A stretch of 64,000 bases of DNA, taken from NCBI RefSeq assembly GCF_039511225.1, contig NZ_CP154261.1, positions 3,968,001-4,032,000 on the forward strand. Reading direction: 5' to 3'. Under the pieces are notes generated by a model. That model had not been told where the DNA came from. It did no database searches and worked only from the letters and a program-made list of their open reading frames with translations. This stretch comes from Sphingobacterium multivorum. Lineage in GTDB: Bacteria; Bacteroidota; Bacteroidia; Sphingobacteriales; Sphingobacteriaceae. Made by a program: the position numbers and the translations under genes. Below, in pieces: positions 17,268-25,623 of the stretch; within the stretch, counting starts at the first letter, position 1, and each line of letters opens with the position of its first letter.

Positions 17268-17748
17268 TTTTTAATTTTTTTAAACATAAATAAACCAAAA
17301 GGGCATAAGTGATCCACTAAGGCCATACGCCTACGCTATTTTCTTACAAATAAAAAATATCCCTACAGTTGAGTCCGTTTGATCGAAATCTTACTCGTAC
17401 AGTTCAATCAACTTATTAACTAACATACTTTACTCTCGGTTCGGTAAGAGCAATGATGAAAAAGAAACTAATCTTTTAAAGACGAAATGCTCCATTTATA
17501 AAGCATCTCCAAAATATACTTCAACAAGTATAACGAACAACCTAGGCTGTGCCAAAGGCACAAAGCCATAGCGGAATAAACTCACGCCATTCTGTCTTTT
17601 GACAGTACAAAGGTACGAAAAATAAATTAAACGCATTTTTCATAACCTATACAACTAAAAAACAGTTAGTTAAAAAAACATATCGAAATATTAAAAATAC
17701 GATCAGCAGGAGAAGCACTCGACCACTGATCGCATTTTTTAAGGTGTA
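17268..17748 (-). other. Intergenic region: promoter and long structured leader of the betaine importer operon
   Basis: A 481-base gene-free stretch between the ProV gene and the SusD gene. A TAnnTTTG promoter at 17608-17615 would give a leader of about 330 nt. The leader contains hairpins at 17592-17605 (CTGTC/GACAG), 17545-17567 (GGCTGTGCC with GGCACAAAGCC) and around 17484-17519 (ATGCT/AGCAT). I do not recognise a known riboswitch. Confidence 0.5.
17608..17615 (-). promoter_or_regulatory. Bacteroidota-type -7 promoter element (TACCTTTG) upstream of the betaine importer
   Basis: Minus-strand TACCTTTG is an exact TAnnTTTG match, about 340 bases upstream of the ProV start. A convincing -33 element is not seen. 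Confidence 0.5.
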
Positions 17749-19491
17749 TTATTCTCCCCAGTTTGGATTTTGGGTAAGGTTAGGATTTAATTGTCGTTCT
17801 TGGACAGGAATTGGATATAAATAGTCTTTCTTTTCATCGAAAACTTTTTTGATATGCGCATTAATAATCACATTTCCTTTATTCCCATTTTCCAATAAGA
17901 TTTCCGAGCCCAGTTTCAATAGCTGAATTCCCGAGGCACTCGGCTTGTTACCTTCATAAATCCAAACGTCATCTTTACCATCATTATCTAAATCAAACTT
18001 GCCTGTACCCGGAAAATACATCCCTTTAAATTGTCTCGTGACCAACTGGCCGCTTTTCCATCTTAAGATATCATCCCAACGGAAAGATTCCATCACCAAT
18101 TCAATACGGCGTTCTCTTCTTATTTCCAATAGTACCCCCTTCATATCACCAACTACATTCGGATAGTCTTTCGCTAAAAATGCATCTGGATTTGATTTAG
18201 CCGCCTGCAGATTTAGATTTGGCATGCCTACACGATCGCGCAATAACTTAATTGATTTGTCCAAATCGGCCTGGCTCAATGTACCTAACTCTGCTTTCGC
18301 TTCAGCATAATTTAATAAAACCTCGGCATACCTAAAAATCGGCATATCATTTTCAGAACGATTGAAGTTATCATACTTTACATCTCCCACAAATTTGATC
18401 AATTGATATCCCGTCACTGAATTCCCAAAGTTTGGAGCAACAGCAGCGGCACCTCCAATACGCTTATAGCCCGGCGTACGAATCGTCTGGCTTAGACGTG
18501 GATCGCGATTTAGGACCTCCTCCTTAAACGTCATTGTTTGGTAATTGGATTTATCGGTAAACCTGGTTCCATCTTTCATCAAGTAAGAATCCACCAAGTT
18601 TTTATCCAATCCGGGTTTTCCGTAGGAAGCTGTAATCGTATAATAATTTACATTGTGCCAAATTTGCAAAGCATCCGAGAATTTCCGCGCTAAAATAACC
18701 TCTTGTGGCAAACTATTAACGCTATAAAACAATGCACCATAAGAGTCTGTTCCCGCGGCATTGTATATGCTGTATTGCGCTCCCTCCATAAGCTTGCTGG
18801 CTGCGTCGGCTGCCTTCTCCAACAGGCCGTTTGCATCGGGTAAATTAAATTCTGTATGATATTTACGAAATGTTCCTTCAAAAAGTGCGACCCGGGACTT
18901 TAAGGCCAATGCAGTCCATTTGGTCACTTTTTCATCACTTTTGGTAGCCGGTAGATTGGCAATCGCATAGTCCAGATCAGCGAGAATGTTTGATACAACC
19001 AAAGTTCTCGGATCCCTTGCCTTCTTAAGTTGTTCTTCGTCATTTTGATCAATGACCTTGTCATACCAGGGCACATCTCCAAAACGTTTCAGTTTATCGA
19101 AATAAAAATATGCCCTAAAAAAGCGCGCCTCGGCAGCATAAGGTGCAGCAGTTGTTTCTGAAACTGTATTAAAGCAATTCGCCAAAAAGTAATTGATATT
19201 ACGAAGATTTGCCCAAGTCCATCCACCGCCACTTATCGGAACCTGTCTTTTTCCGGTCAATTCATCATCCAATGTTGTCTTAACGATATTATCGACCGAT
19301 TCGTTATAAACTCCTTCGGCCGAAGGTAGTGCGGCATCGTAAAATGACTTTGTAAATAACGCCAAATCCTTTTCTGTTTTAAAGGAAGCCTCAGGAGTAA
19401 CCGACGATTCAGGCAAACGTTCCAAATAATCTTTGCTACAAGCCATCATGCCACAGCTCAACAATGCATATATATATACTATCTTTTTCAT
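17749..19491 (-). CDS. SusD/RagB-family nutrient-binding outer-membrane lipoprotein
   Basis: The surface glycan- or nutrient-binding lid of a SusCD uptake complex. A lipoprotein signal ends in CGMMACSKDYL (lipidated Cys about residue 18). The body shows the family's TPR-like N-terminal half (FFRAYFYFDKLKRFGDVPWYDKVI) and the late motif EIRRERRIELVMESFRWDDILRWKSG, then YPIPVQERQLNPNLTQNPNW at the C-terminus, the usual SusD ending. It starts 4 bases after the SusC stop. No enzyme gene is attached, so the substrate cannot be deduced. Confidence 0.94.
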   Translation of the reverse strand: MKKIVYIYALLSCGMMACSKDYLERLPESSVTPEASFKTEKDLALFTKSFYDAALPSAEGVYNESVDNIVKTTLDDELTGKRQVPISGGGWTWANLRNINYFLANCFNTVSETTAAPYAAEARFFRAYFYFDKLKRFGDVPWYDKVIDQNDEEQLKKARDPRTLVVSNILADLDYAIANLPATKSDEKVTKWTALALKSRVALFEGTFRKYHTEFNLPDANGLLEKAADAASKLMEGAQYSIYNAAGTDSYGALFYSVNSLPQEVILARKFSDALQIWHNVNYYTITASYGKPGLDKNLVDSYLMKDGTRFTDKSNYQTMTFKEEVLNRDPRLSQTIRTPGYKRIGGAAAVAPNFGNSVTGYQLIKFVGDVKYDNFNRSENDMPIFRYAEVLLNYAEAKAELGTLSQADLDKSIKLLRDRVGMPNLNLQAAKSNPDAFLAKDYPNVVGDMKGVLLEIRRERRIELVMESFRWDDILRWKSGQLVTRQFKGMYFPGTGKFDLDNDGKDDVWIYEGNKPSASGIQLLKLGSEILLENGNKGNVIINAHIKKVFDEKKDYLYPIPVQERQLNPNLTQNPNWGE

Positions 19492-19495
19492 ACTA

Positions 19496-22400
19496 TTAAA
19501 ATGTTAAATCTAGACCAAATGAAAATGTTTTAGAGATTGGATATGATCTTCCGTTGACCTCTTGAGCCGACTGTTCGGGATCAATATATTTGGAACGGAG
19601 CTTAGTCGCCGTCCAAATATTTTCACCAGACACATAAATCCGCGCATTGGCCAATTTCACGCGCTTCAGCCAGGCCTGAGGAACCGTATAGCCTACGGTT
19701 AGATTTTTTAGCCGTATATAAGCTAAATCCTGTAAGTAACGATCCGATTTGACGTTCAAAGATCCACGATCATTCAAGGCAATATAGCCTCTTAACAGTG
19801 GATAATAGGCATTTGTATTTTCAGGCGTCCAAATATCCTGTTCAAAATCTTTCGGCACAAACGAATAATACGGTCTTGAGTATGGCCCCCAGAACTTATC
19901 TGCATTTGCTCCAGGCCACCAATGTTGTCGACCTATCCCCTGAAAGAAAGCTGAGATATCAAATCCTTGCCAATTTGCTCCCAAATTAAAACCAAATGTA
20001 TAACGGGCTCTGTTGTTCCCAATGATCACTTGATCCCCAGGGTTCATCAATGTATTGTCTCCAGCATCAACCTTTCCATCCGGAACGCCATCCTTTCCAC
20101 CGATGTCAACAAATTTCAAATCTCCAGGATGAAGTTTGGACCAGTCTCCCGGTGCTGCCAACCGTTGTTTATCCACATAATCCTGGTTAACTTTCCAATT
20201 GTCGATTTCCGTCTGGGACTGAAAAAAACCATCAGTTTTATACCCCCAAATTTCGCCCAAAGTCTGGCCGACATAATAGTTACTTAGCAACATTTCCTTA
20301 TTGTCAAAACGTGTAATCTTCGCTTTAGAATCTGACAATCCCAGCCCAATATTATAGCCAAAAGGTTTTCCATCCAAGTCAAATTGATCACGCCAAGCCA
20401 CAGAAATCTCCCAGCCTTTATTTCTTAGGTCTCCGGCGTTTGTCCGAGGCGACGCCGAACCAAAAACCGCTGGCAATGTTTTTCCTGGGATCAACATATC
20501 GAGCGTATTTCGAATAAAATAGTCAGCAGATACACTCAATCGAGTTCTAAAAAATTCGAGATCTGTTCCGAAATTTAATGTATTCGTTCTCTCCCAGGTT
20601 AAATCAGCTGAAATTGGAGTTGGTGCACTCAGGTATTGTGTTTTTGTACCATTGGTTATGTAATTAGACAATCCTGCATTCAACAATTGGATGTAACCAT
20701 ACTCAGCAGCTTCCTGTGCGTTACCCAACGCCCCATAGGAGACTCTAAATTTAGCTTCATTCAAAACCGGCTTCAGATTAGCCATAAACGACTCTTCCGA
20801 AATCCGCCATCCGCCCGAGAAAGAGGGAAAAAAACCATATCGCTGACTGGATGGAAATTTAGACGTTCCATCGTAGCGACCATTCACCTCCAACAAGTAC
20901 TTCCCTTTATAATTGTAATTCAACCTTCCAAAATAGCCTCGTAATGCCCAGGTATTTGCATTCCCGAGTAACTGCATTTGACCAGTCCCCAGCGCAAAAT
21001 CATTCAGGTCCTCCGACAGCAAATTAGTATGTGTACCACCGATCCGTTTGTACCCTGTGGTTTCCTGGTTAAAGCCTACCGTGGCAGCAAGCTGATGATC
21101 TCCAAATTGCTTGCTATAATTGGCGAATAGGTTGAGTGAATGTTTTGGCCTATTGATGATCGCTTCGGTATAGGTATCATTTCCCAAGTAATTGATCACA
21201 CCAGGAAAAACAGACCAAGGAGCGGCCGTTCTTCTATTCCAGTTATGGATCGGATTATAAGTAAAGGTATAATTACCCGTTAAGGTCAAGTTTGGCGCCA
21301 ACTGAAATACTGTCTCAAACATATTGATAAACTCATATTTATCCTCGCCTCCTTTTGACTTTCCATGCAACAAATCCGCATAAATACCATCACCAATATT
21401 ATAATTGTTCAGTTCCGTCCTATAGGTTGCGGTACCATCGGGATTCATGGGCACGTAAGATGGTAAAGCGTGTACCGTTGTTGAAATAAAATTATTGTTA
21501 TTATCTGGACTTGTCGCCCATCCTGGATAGGTGTAGTTTTGGTAATTCAGCTGGGTATTTGCACTTACCTTCAACCAAGGGGTCACCTGCGCATTTATGC
21601 GCGATCGAACATTATAAGCATCGAATTTATCTTGGTTAATTTTCATTAGCCCCCCTTTTTCATAAAGTCGCCCCGACACATAGTAATCAATTTTTTCGCT
21701 ACCGCCAGAGAAATTTAACGAATGTTCCATTGAGGTCTGTGTTTTTCGATACATCTCGTTCCACCAATCTGTATTGCCATAATATACATATTGATCTTTT
21801 CCATTTCTATTCTGAACCACTACGGAAGGCAGACTAGGATCTGTTTTTCGTTTCAATAGTTCAGCATAGTCATCTTCTGTATATCCGGTATAACTATTAC
21901 CGGTGGCACGAATAAAAGCTTCATCATTTAGTTTCGCAGCATCATACCCGCTCGTCATAAAATCTGTCCGCACCGTCAGTCCAGACCAACCAAAATTATT
22001 ACTGTAATTAATGTTCATTTTTCCGGCCTTTCCTTTTTTGGTTGTTACGAGCATAACACCAAATGCCCCCCGAGCGCCATAAATCGCTGCTGCCGAAGCA
22101 TCCTTTAAAACGGATATCGATTCAATATCACGGGGATTGATCGTATTGATATTTCCTGGAACTCCATCTATGAGAATAAGAGGTTGTGCATTAGCTGAGT
22201 TTATCGAAGCGAAACCCCGGATATTAACATTTCCTTCCCCTCCTGGCCTGCCATTGGTAAAAGTAATATTCAAATTTGGTATTGCTCCCTGCAAAGCTTG
22301 AGTTGCATTGGCAACTGGGCGATTTTCAAGTATCTTCGCATCAATCTGAGTAACAGCACCTGTTAAGTTTACCTTTTTTTGCTTACCATACCCGACAACA

Positions 22401-22762
22401 ATTACTTCATCAAGGGATTGATCTGTCGAAACCAGCTGAATGGTTAAGGGTATTGCCTCTACTTTTACGTGCTGTGTTTCAAAACCGATCATCGACAAGC
22501 GCAATACATGCCCAGTTTTCCCTTCGATGACAAAAGCACCTTGTTGGTCAGTTTGCGTAGTTTTGCCAGTAGTTGAATTAAAAATCGACACACCCGAGAT
22601 AGGTTCACCGGTTGCTGTTTTTACAATGCCTCGAATAGGCCCCTGAAATTTGGCGGAAATTTCAACATCCGGAATAGATGTCAGAAAGACAGGTCTGCTC
22701 TTGGCCCACGCGCCGAGAGACATCCCGATCATTACAGGAAGTAATACGTGTTTCGTTTTCAT
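19496..22762 (-). CDS. SusC/RagA-family TonB-dependent outer-membrane transporter
   Basis: The 22-stranded TonB-dependent barrel of a SusCD complex, 1088 residues. After the signal peptide comes a carboxypeptidase-regulatory-like domain (IRGIVKTATGEPISGVSIFNSTTG, about 43-120), a TonB-box-like LDEVIVVGYG, the plug (QALQGAIPNLNITF ... INPRDIESISVLKDASAAAIYGARGAFGVMLVTTKKG) and the barrel ending in FSFGLDLTF. There is no STN signalling domain, so it should not act through a FecR/ECF pair, and none lies beside it. Operon with the SusD gene only. Confidence 0.95.
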   Translation of the reverse strand: MKTKHVLLPVMIGMSLGAWAKSRPVFLTSIPDVEISAKFQGPIRGIVKTATGEPISGVSIFNSTTGKTTQTDQQGAFVIEGKTGHVLRLSMIGFETQHVKVEAIPLTIQLVSTDQSLDEVIVVGYGKQKKVNLTGAVTQIDAKILENRPVANATQALQGAIPNLNITFTNGRPGGEGNVNIRGFASINSANAQPLILIDGVPGNINTINPRDIESISVLKDASAAAIYGARGAFGVMLVTTKKGKAGKMNINYSNNFGWSGLTVRTDFMTSGYDAAKLNDEAFIRATGNSYTGYTEDDYAELLKRKTDPSLPSVVVQNRNGKDQYVYYGNTDWWNEMYRKTQTSMEHSLNFSGGSEKIDYYVSGRLYEKGGLMKINQDKFDAYNVRSRINAQVTPWLKVSANTQLNYQNYTYPGWATSPDNNNNFISTTVHALPSYVPMNPDGTATYRTELNNYNIGDGIYADLLHGKSKGGEDKYEFINMFETVFQLAPNLTLTGNYTFTYNPIHNWNRRTAAPWSVFPGVINYLGNDTYTEAIINRPKHSLNLFANYSKQFGDHQLAATVGFNQETTGYKRIGGTHTNLLSEDLNDFALGTGQMQLLGNANTWALRGYFGRLNYNYKGKYLLEVNGRYDGTSKFPSSQRYGFFPSFSGGWRISEESFMANLKPVLNEAKFRVSYGALGNAQEAAEYGYIQLLNAGLSNYITNGTKTQYLSAPTPISADLTWERTNTLNFGTDLEFFRTRLSVSADYFIRNTLDMLIPGKTLPAVFGSASPRTNAGDLRNKGWEISVAWRDQFDLDGKPFGYNIGLGLSDSKAKITRFDNKEMLLSNYYVGQTLGEIWGYKTDGFFQSQTEIDNWKVNQDYVDKQRLAAPGDWSKLHPGDLKFVDIGGKDGVPDGKVDAGDNTLMNPGDQVIIGNNRARYTFGFNLGANWQGFDISAFFQGIGRQHWWPGANADKFWGPYSRPYYSFVPKDFEQDIWTPENTNAYYPLLRGYIALNDRGSLNVKSDRYLQDLAYIRLKNLTVGYTVPQAWLKRVKLANARIYVSGENIWTATKLRSKYIDPEQSAQEVNGRSYPISKTFSFGLDLTF

Positions 22763-23425
22763 GAATTTGGTTTTGTTTTTCTTCGGTTACAAAGAAAGGT
22801 TATTTAATATTTGTAAATTATTAACAAAGCATTACTAAACAATTAAACGACAATTGGTTAAATCAATATTAAGATAATACAATTTTAACACGAAACAGAA
22901 TGTCTTTTTTAATTTTTTAGTAAAACAAAACATCAATAACTTTAAAAAAACAAGACAAAATATTGATAATCAAATTTTTAAATAAAAATGAGAAAACAAT
23001 ATTTATAAAAAACCTTATACGAAATGAAATGTAACATATTTGAAACAAAACAACATGAAAAACAACGAATTGCAGCCAATACTAAGTCGAAAGCATACCT
23101 AAACAATTAGATTAATTATTTTCTTCGTTTTAACATAAAACTTCGTCATAAAAAACCTTTATCCAATACATTTGTCTTCAATCGGTTTTAGTCAGGGCGA
23201 AAACATACAATTAAAAGCTAAAATTCAAACAGTTAGCATACCTAAAAACCTGTATTTACTACGGAATAAGATTGCTTATTAAAAAGATTAGAATCAAGAC
23301 CATCACATTCAACTTAAATGGCCTATCAATAAGGAAAAAATGCAAAAGGCTCAACTTAACACACATCACAGAGAAGGAGAAAAAGCTACTTTGGTATTGA
23401 TCAACCGCCAAAAATACCCAGGAAT
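22763..23425. other. AT-rich gene-free region upstream of SusC
   Basis: About 660 bases without a coding region between the SusC gene and the tail of the radical SAM gene. It is strongly AT-rich. AGCATACCTAAA occurs twice as a direct repeat near 23092 and 23236. The SusC promoter must lie here, but I could not pick a clear TAnnTTTG element. Confidence 0.4.
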
Positions 23426-24325
23426 TTATAAGGGATCAATATTCGTCAGCCGGTCCCTAAGCCCATATTGCAGACATAGTCCCTTAACCTTTTCCGCAAA
23501 TGCCTGTCGATAATAGCCAGGAAGTTTACCGTCCGCACCAAACAATCGTTGGTATTTTTCCACGAGTTGTGGATAGTGTTTTTCGACCGCACGCATAACC
23601 AACGTCCGATTATCACCAGGATCAGAACCATATAAGGCCAAGGTTGCCGGAAAAATATAATTTGCATCATTGGATCGAAAAGCCCCAAACATCTGATCAA
23701 GATGAGTTCCGGTATCTGAAATAAAGGGCAACAAAGGCATTAAACTTACGCCACTACACAATCCCATCTTTCGTGCCTGACTCAATGCATTTAAACGAAG
23801 CTCAGGCGGTGGTGCACCTGGTTCAAATATGCTGGCAATTTCTGTGTCGATGGTCGAAAAGGAAAAGGTAATAAAAGAACGATGTGTTAATTTACCCTGC
23901 AGATCCAATGGAAGTATCGCTTCAGCATCAATCTGCTTCAACAAATCAAAATCTCGACTAACTAGATCCGATTTGGTGATAATATGCACCGGAAAACGAT
24001 AATGTCCTATAATTTCCAATAATTGCCGCGTCAGTAACTCCGTTTGCTCAAATTGCAAATAAGGATCTGTTGCAGACGACAGTACAATTATCCCATATTG
24101 TTTTTTACGGGCACGGAGCGCTAACGCTCGGTCCAACAAATCAATCGCATTACGCTTGACACTTAGCTTTTCGGCCATATTAATACCATATTTACTGCCT
24201 CTGATATAACAATATAAACAATTGAACGAGCATCCGCTATAAGGGTTAACGGTGTAATCGTCAAGAAACCAAGGATCTCTTTGTTTTGTTTTATTGAGAA
24301 TAGATTTGACAATTACAGACTGCAT
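23426..24325 (-). CDS. Radical SAM protein of the spore photoproduct lyase-like family
   Basis: A 299-residue iron-sulphur enzyme. The radical SAM cluster motif is visible as CSFNCLYC (Cys-x3-Cys-x2-Cys) at about 33-40, within YTVNPYSGCSFNCLYCYIRGSKYG, which is typical of the SPL/Rv2578c-like group found in many non-sporulating bacteria. Motifs AIVLSSATDPYLQFE-like (IIVLSSATDPYLQFEQTELLTRQLLE) and HIITKSDLVSRD follow. A true photolyase role is unlikely in a non-sporulating organism; the family's substrate outside spore formers is not established. Single gene, no operon partner. Confidence 0.85.
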   Translation of the reverse strand: MQSVIVKSILNKTKQRDPWFLDDYTVNPYSGCSFNCLYCYIRGSKYGINMAEKLSVKRNAIDLLDRALALRARKKQYGIIVLSSATDPYLQFEQTELLTRQLLEIIGHYRFPVHIITKSDLVSRDFDLLKQIDAEAILPLDLQGKLTHRSFITFSFSTIDTEIASIFEPGAPPPELRLNALSQARKMGLCSGVSLMPLLPFISDTGTHLDQMFGAFRSNDANYIFPATLALYGSDPGDNRTLVMRAVEKHYPQLVEKYQRLFGADGKLPGYYRQAFAEKVKGLCLQYGLRDRLTNIDPL

Positions 24326-24677
24326 AGGGTACGTTATAGTAATGAACGATTTTATAGAACAGATTTCAACAGACTAAGTTAACTCAAAATTCCGCCTAGG
24401 CGACAAAAAATGCTATGAAATTATTCTCTCAATCGATTTTTCAAAACGCCTTTTGACTACCTGTCCAATTCCGTCCCACTAATTTGATTGTCGCTTTCTA
24501 TTGAAATTACGAACATTTTGGCTGTTTAGAAAGCGTTCTTAACCATGTAGACTAAGAATCCATCGGATCCGTCAAAAGTCTTTCACGACAAATAAATACA
24601 AATATTTCATTTTCAATGCATAATAAATGCATTTATTCATTACCTTTATGCTATTGAAACAAAACTCAACTCCAGCC
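24326..24677. other. Intergenic region between the radical SAM gene and the cold-shock fusion gene
   Basis: About 350 bases between divergent genes. It holds a 10-bp palindrome CGCCTAGGCG near 24396 and, near the cold-shock gene, an inverted repeat ATGCAT-N5-ATGCAT (24616-24632) and a possible promoter at 24641-24648. Nothing else was recognised. Confidence 0.4.
24641..24648 (+). promoter_or_regulatory. Possible -7 promoter element (TACCTTTA) of the cold-shock fusion gene
   Basis: TACCTTTA matches TAnnTTTG at 7 of the total positions except the last base. It lies 29 bases before the Met at 24678, which would place the upstream Met at 24627 outside the transcript and so supports the shorter start. 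An inverted repeat ATGCAT-N5-ATGCAT sits just upstream. Confidence 0.4.
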
Positions 24678-25493
24678 ATGTTTATCGGCGCTGTCAAATG
24701 GTTCGACAATAACAAAGGATTTGGTACTCTTGCGTTACCTTCCGGAGAAGAACTCTTTGTGCATATACGCAGGTTTAAAGTTCCTCCAGAACATGTTATT
24801 CAACCTGGAGAAGTTATTGTCGGAGACAAGAAACCTGACCCAAAAAGAAGCGGTTATCTCGCTCAGAACTGCAGGATTCTCAAAAGGCCCGAAGATTGGA
24901 AATTCGTCATCTCGCTCCTCGACAAAGAACACACCGTGCTCCTCCCCGATAGCCACGGTCGAGAACAAAAGCACAACTTAACCTCATTAACAGCAAGACA
25001 ACTTCTAAGAATCCAGCCCAAAGAACATATATTGGCTATGCTTACCGCTAATTTTGATGTTCATTTCGATAGCTCAATTTTCATTCCTTATGCTGAATTG
25101 ATAGACAAAAGCATTACCGGTGTTTTTGAGAAGGAGGCAGCCTGCGATCTACTTTCCAAGGTGTTCGAATACTTTGGAAAACATGTCTCGCATCAAATTC
25201 TATTTCGTGTATGGAAGGAAAGCATGTTTAGGTATATCGGCTATCCGGCAGAAGGCGACTACGAAATACCTGAACTTGTATTTAATCTGAATGCCACGGA
25301 GATCGATTGTGATGATCTTGCGAGAATCATCACGTATAGCTTTGGCAAATCTTTTTGCAGTGATTTTGTAAATGCTTTATTTGAAGACATAGAAACAATG
25401 GACAAAAAAGATATCGAACCTTTGTTACCGTATCTTGAGTTTTTGGAGAATGAGGATTCTATTGAGAAAATACAGACTCTTATGCAAGAGTAG
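24678..25493 (+). CDS. Cold-shock-domain protein with a long C-terminal domain of unknown function
   Basis: A 271-residue protein that probably binds RNA or single-stranded DNA through its N-terminal cold-shock fold (about 1-65). RNP1-like VKWFDNNKGFGTL and RNP2-like LFVHIRRF are visible; both differ slightly from the common KGFGFI and VFVH forms. The remaining 200 residues are mostly helical with no motif I recognise (e.g. AACDLLSKVFEYFGKHVSHQILFRVWKESMF; DDLARIITYSFGKSFCSDFVNALFEDIE). Ordinary cold-shock proteins are only about 65-70 residues. The start at 24678 (MFIGAVKWF) is chosen over 24627 because the cold-shock strand begins there and a promoter-like element lies between the two. Confidence 0.8.
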   Translation: MFIGAVKWFDNNKGFGTLALPSGEELFVHIRRFKVPPEHVIQPGEVIVGDKKPDPKRSGYLAQNCRILKRPEDWKFVISLLDKEHTVLLPDSHGREQKHNLTSLTARQLLRIQPKEHILAMLTANFDVHFDSSIFIPYAELIDKSITGVFEKEAACDLLSKVFEYFGKHVSHQILFRVWKESMFRYIGYPAEGDYEIPELVFNLNATEIDCDDLARIITYSFGKSFCSDFVNALFEDIETMDKKDIEPLLPYLEFLENEDSIEKIQTLMQE

Positions 25494-25542
25494 CTGAATC
25501 GAATGCCTGCCTAAAAATCCCTGTTTGATTTTTTTGGGAATA

Positions 25543-25577
25543 TCATCAATTAAGGCAGAAAGCACAGAAATTGATGA
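25543..25577. terminator. Inverted repeat downstream of the cold-shock fusion gene
   Basis: TCATCAATT (25543-25551) pairs with AATTGATGA (25569-25577), 50 bases after the stop codon. There is no clear T-run, so it may be a weak terminator or a 3-prime stabilising hairpin. Confidence 0.4.
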
Positions 25578-25582
25578 TTGAA

Positions 25583-25623
25583 AAACCTGTAGAATAGACA
25601 GCAACAGCCTATTCTACAGGTTT
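25583..25623. terminator. Bidirectional terminator at the end of the fucosidase gene
   Basis: A 15-bp perfect stem, AAACCTGTAGAATAG (25583-25597) and CTATTCTACAGGTTT (25609-25623), separates convergent genes. The right arm contains the stop codon and last codons of the GH29 gene. Confidence 0.75.

Noticed and set aside
17430..17495. 21-residue minus-strand open frame in the betaine importer leader
   Set aside because: No ribosome site or conservation evidence; such short frames occur by chance. Kept only as a possible leader peptide.
17545..17605. Known riboswitch in the betaine importer leader
   Set aside because: Hairpins are present but no known consensus could be matched by eye.
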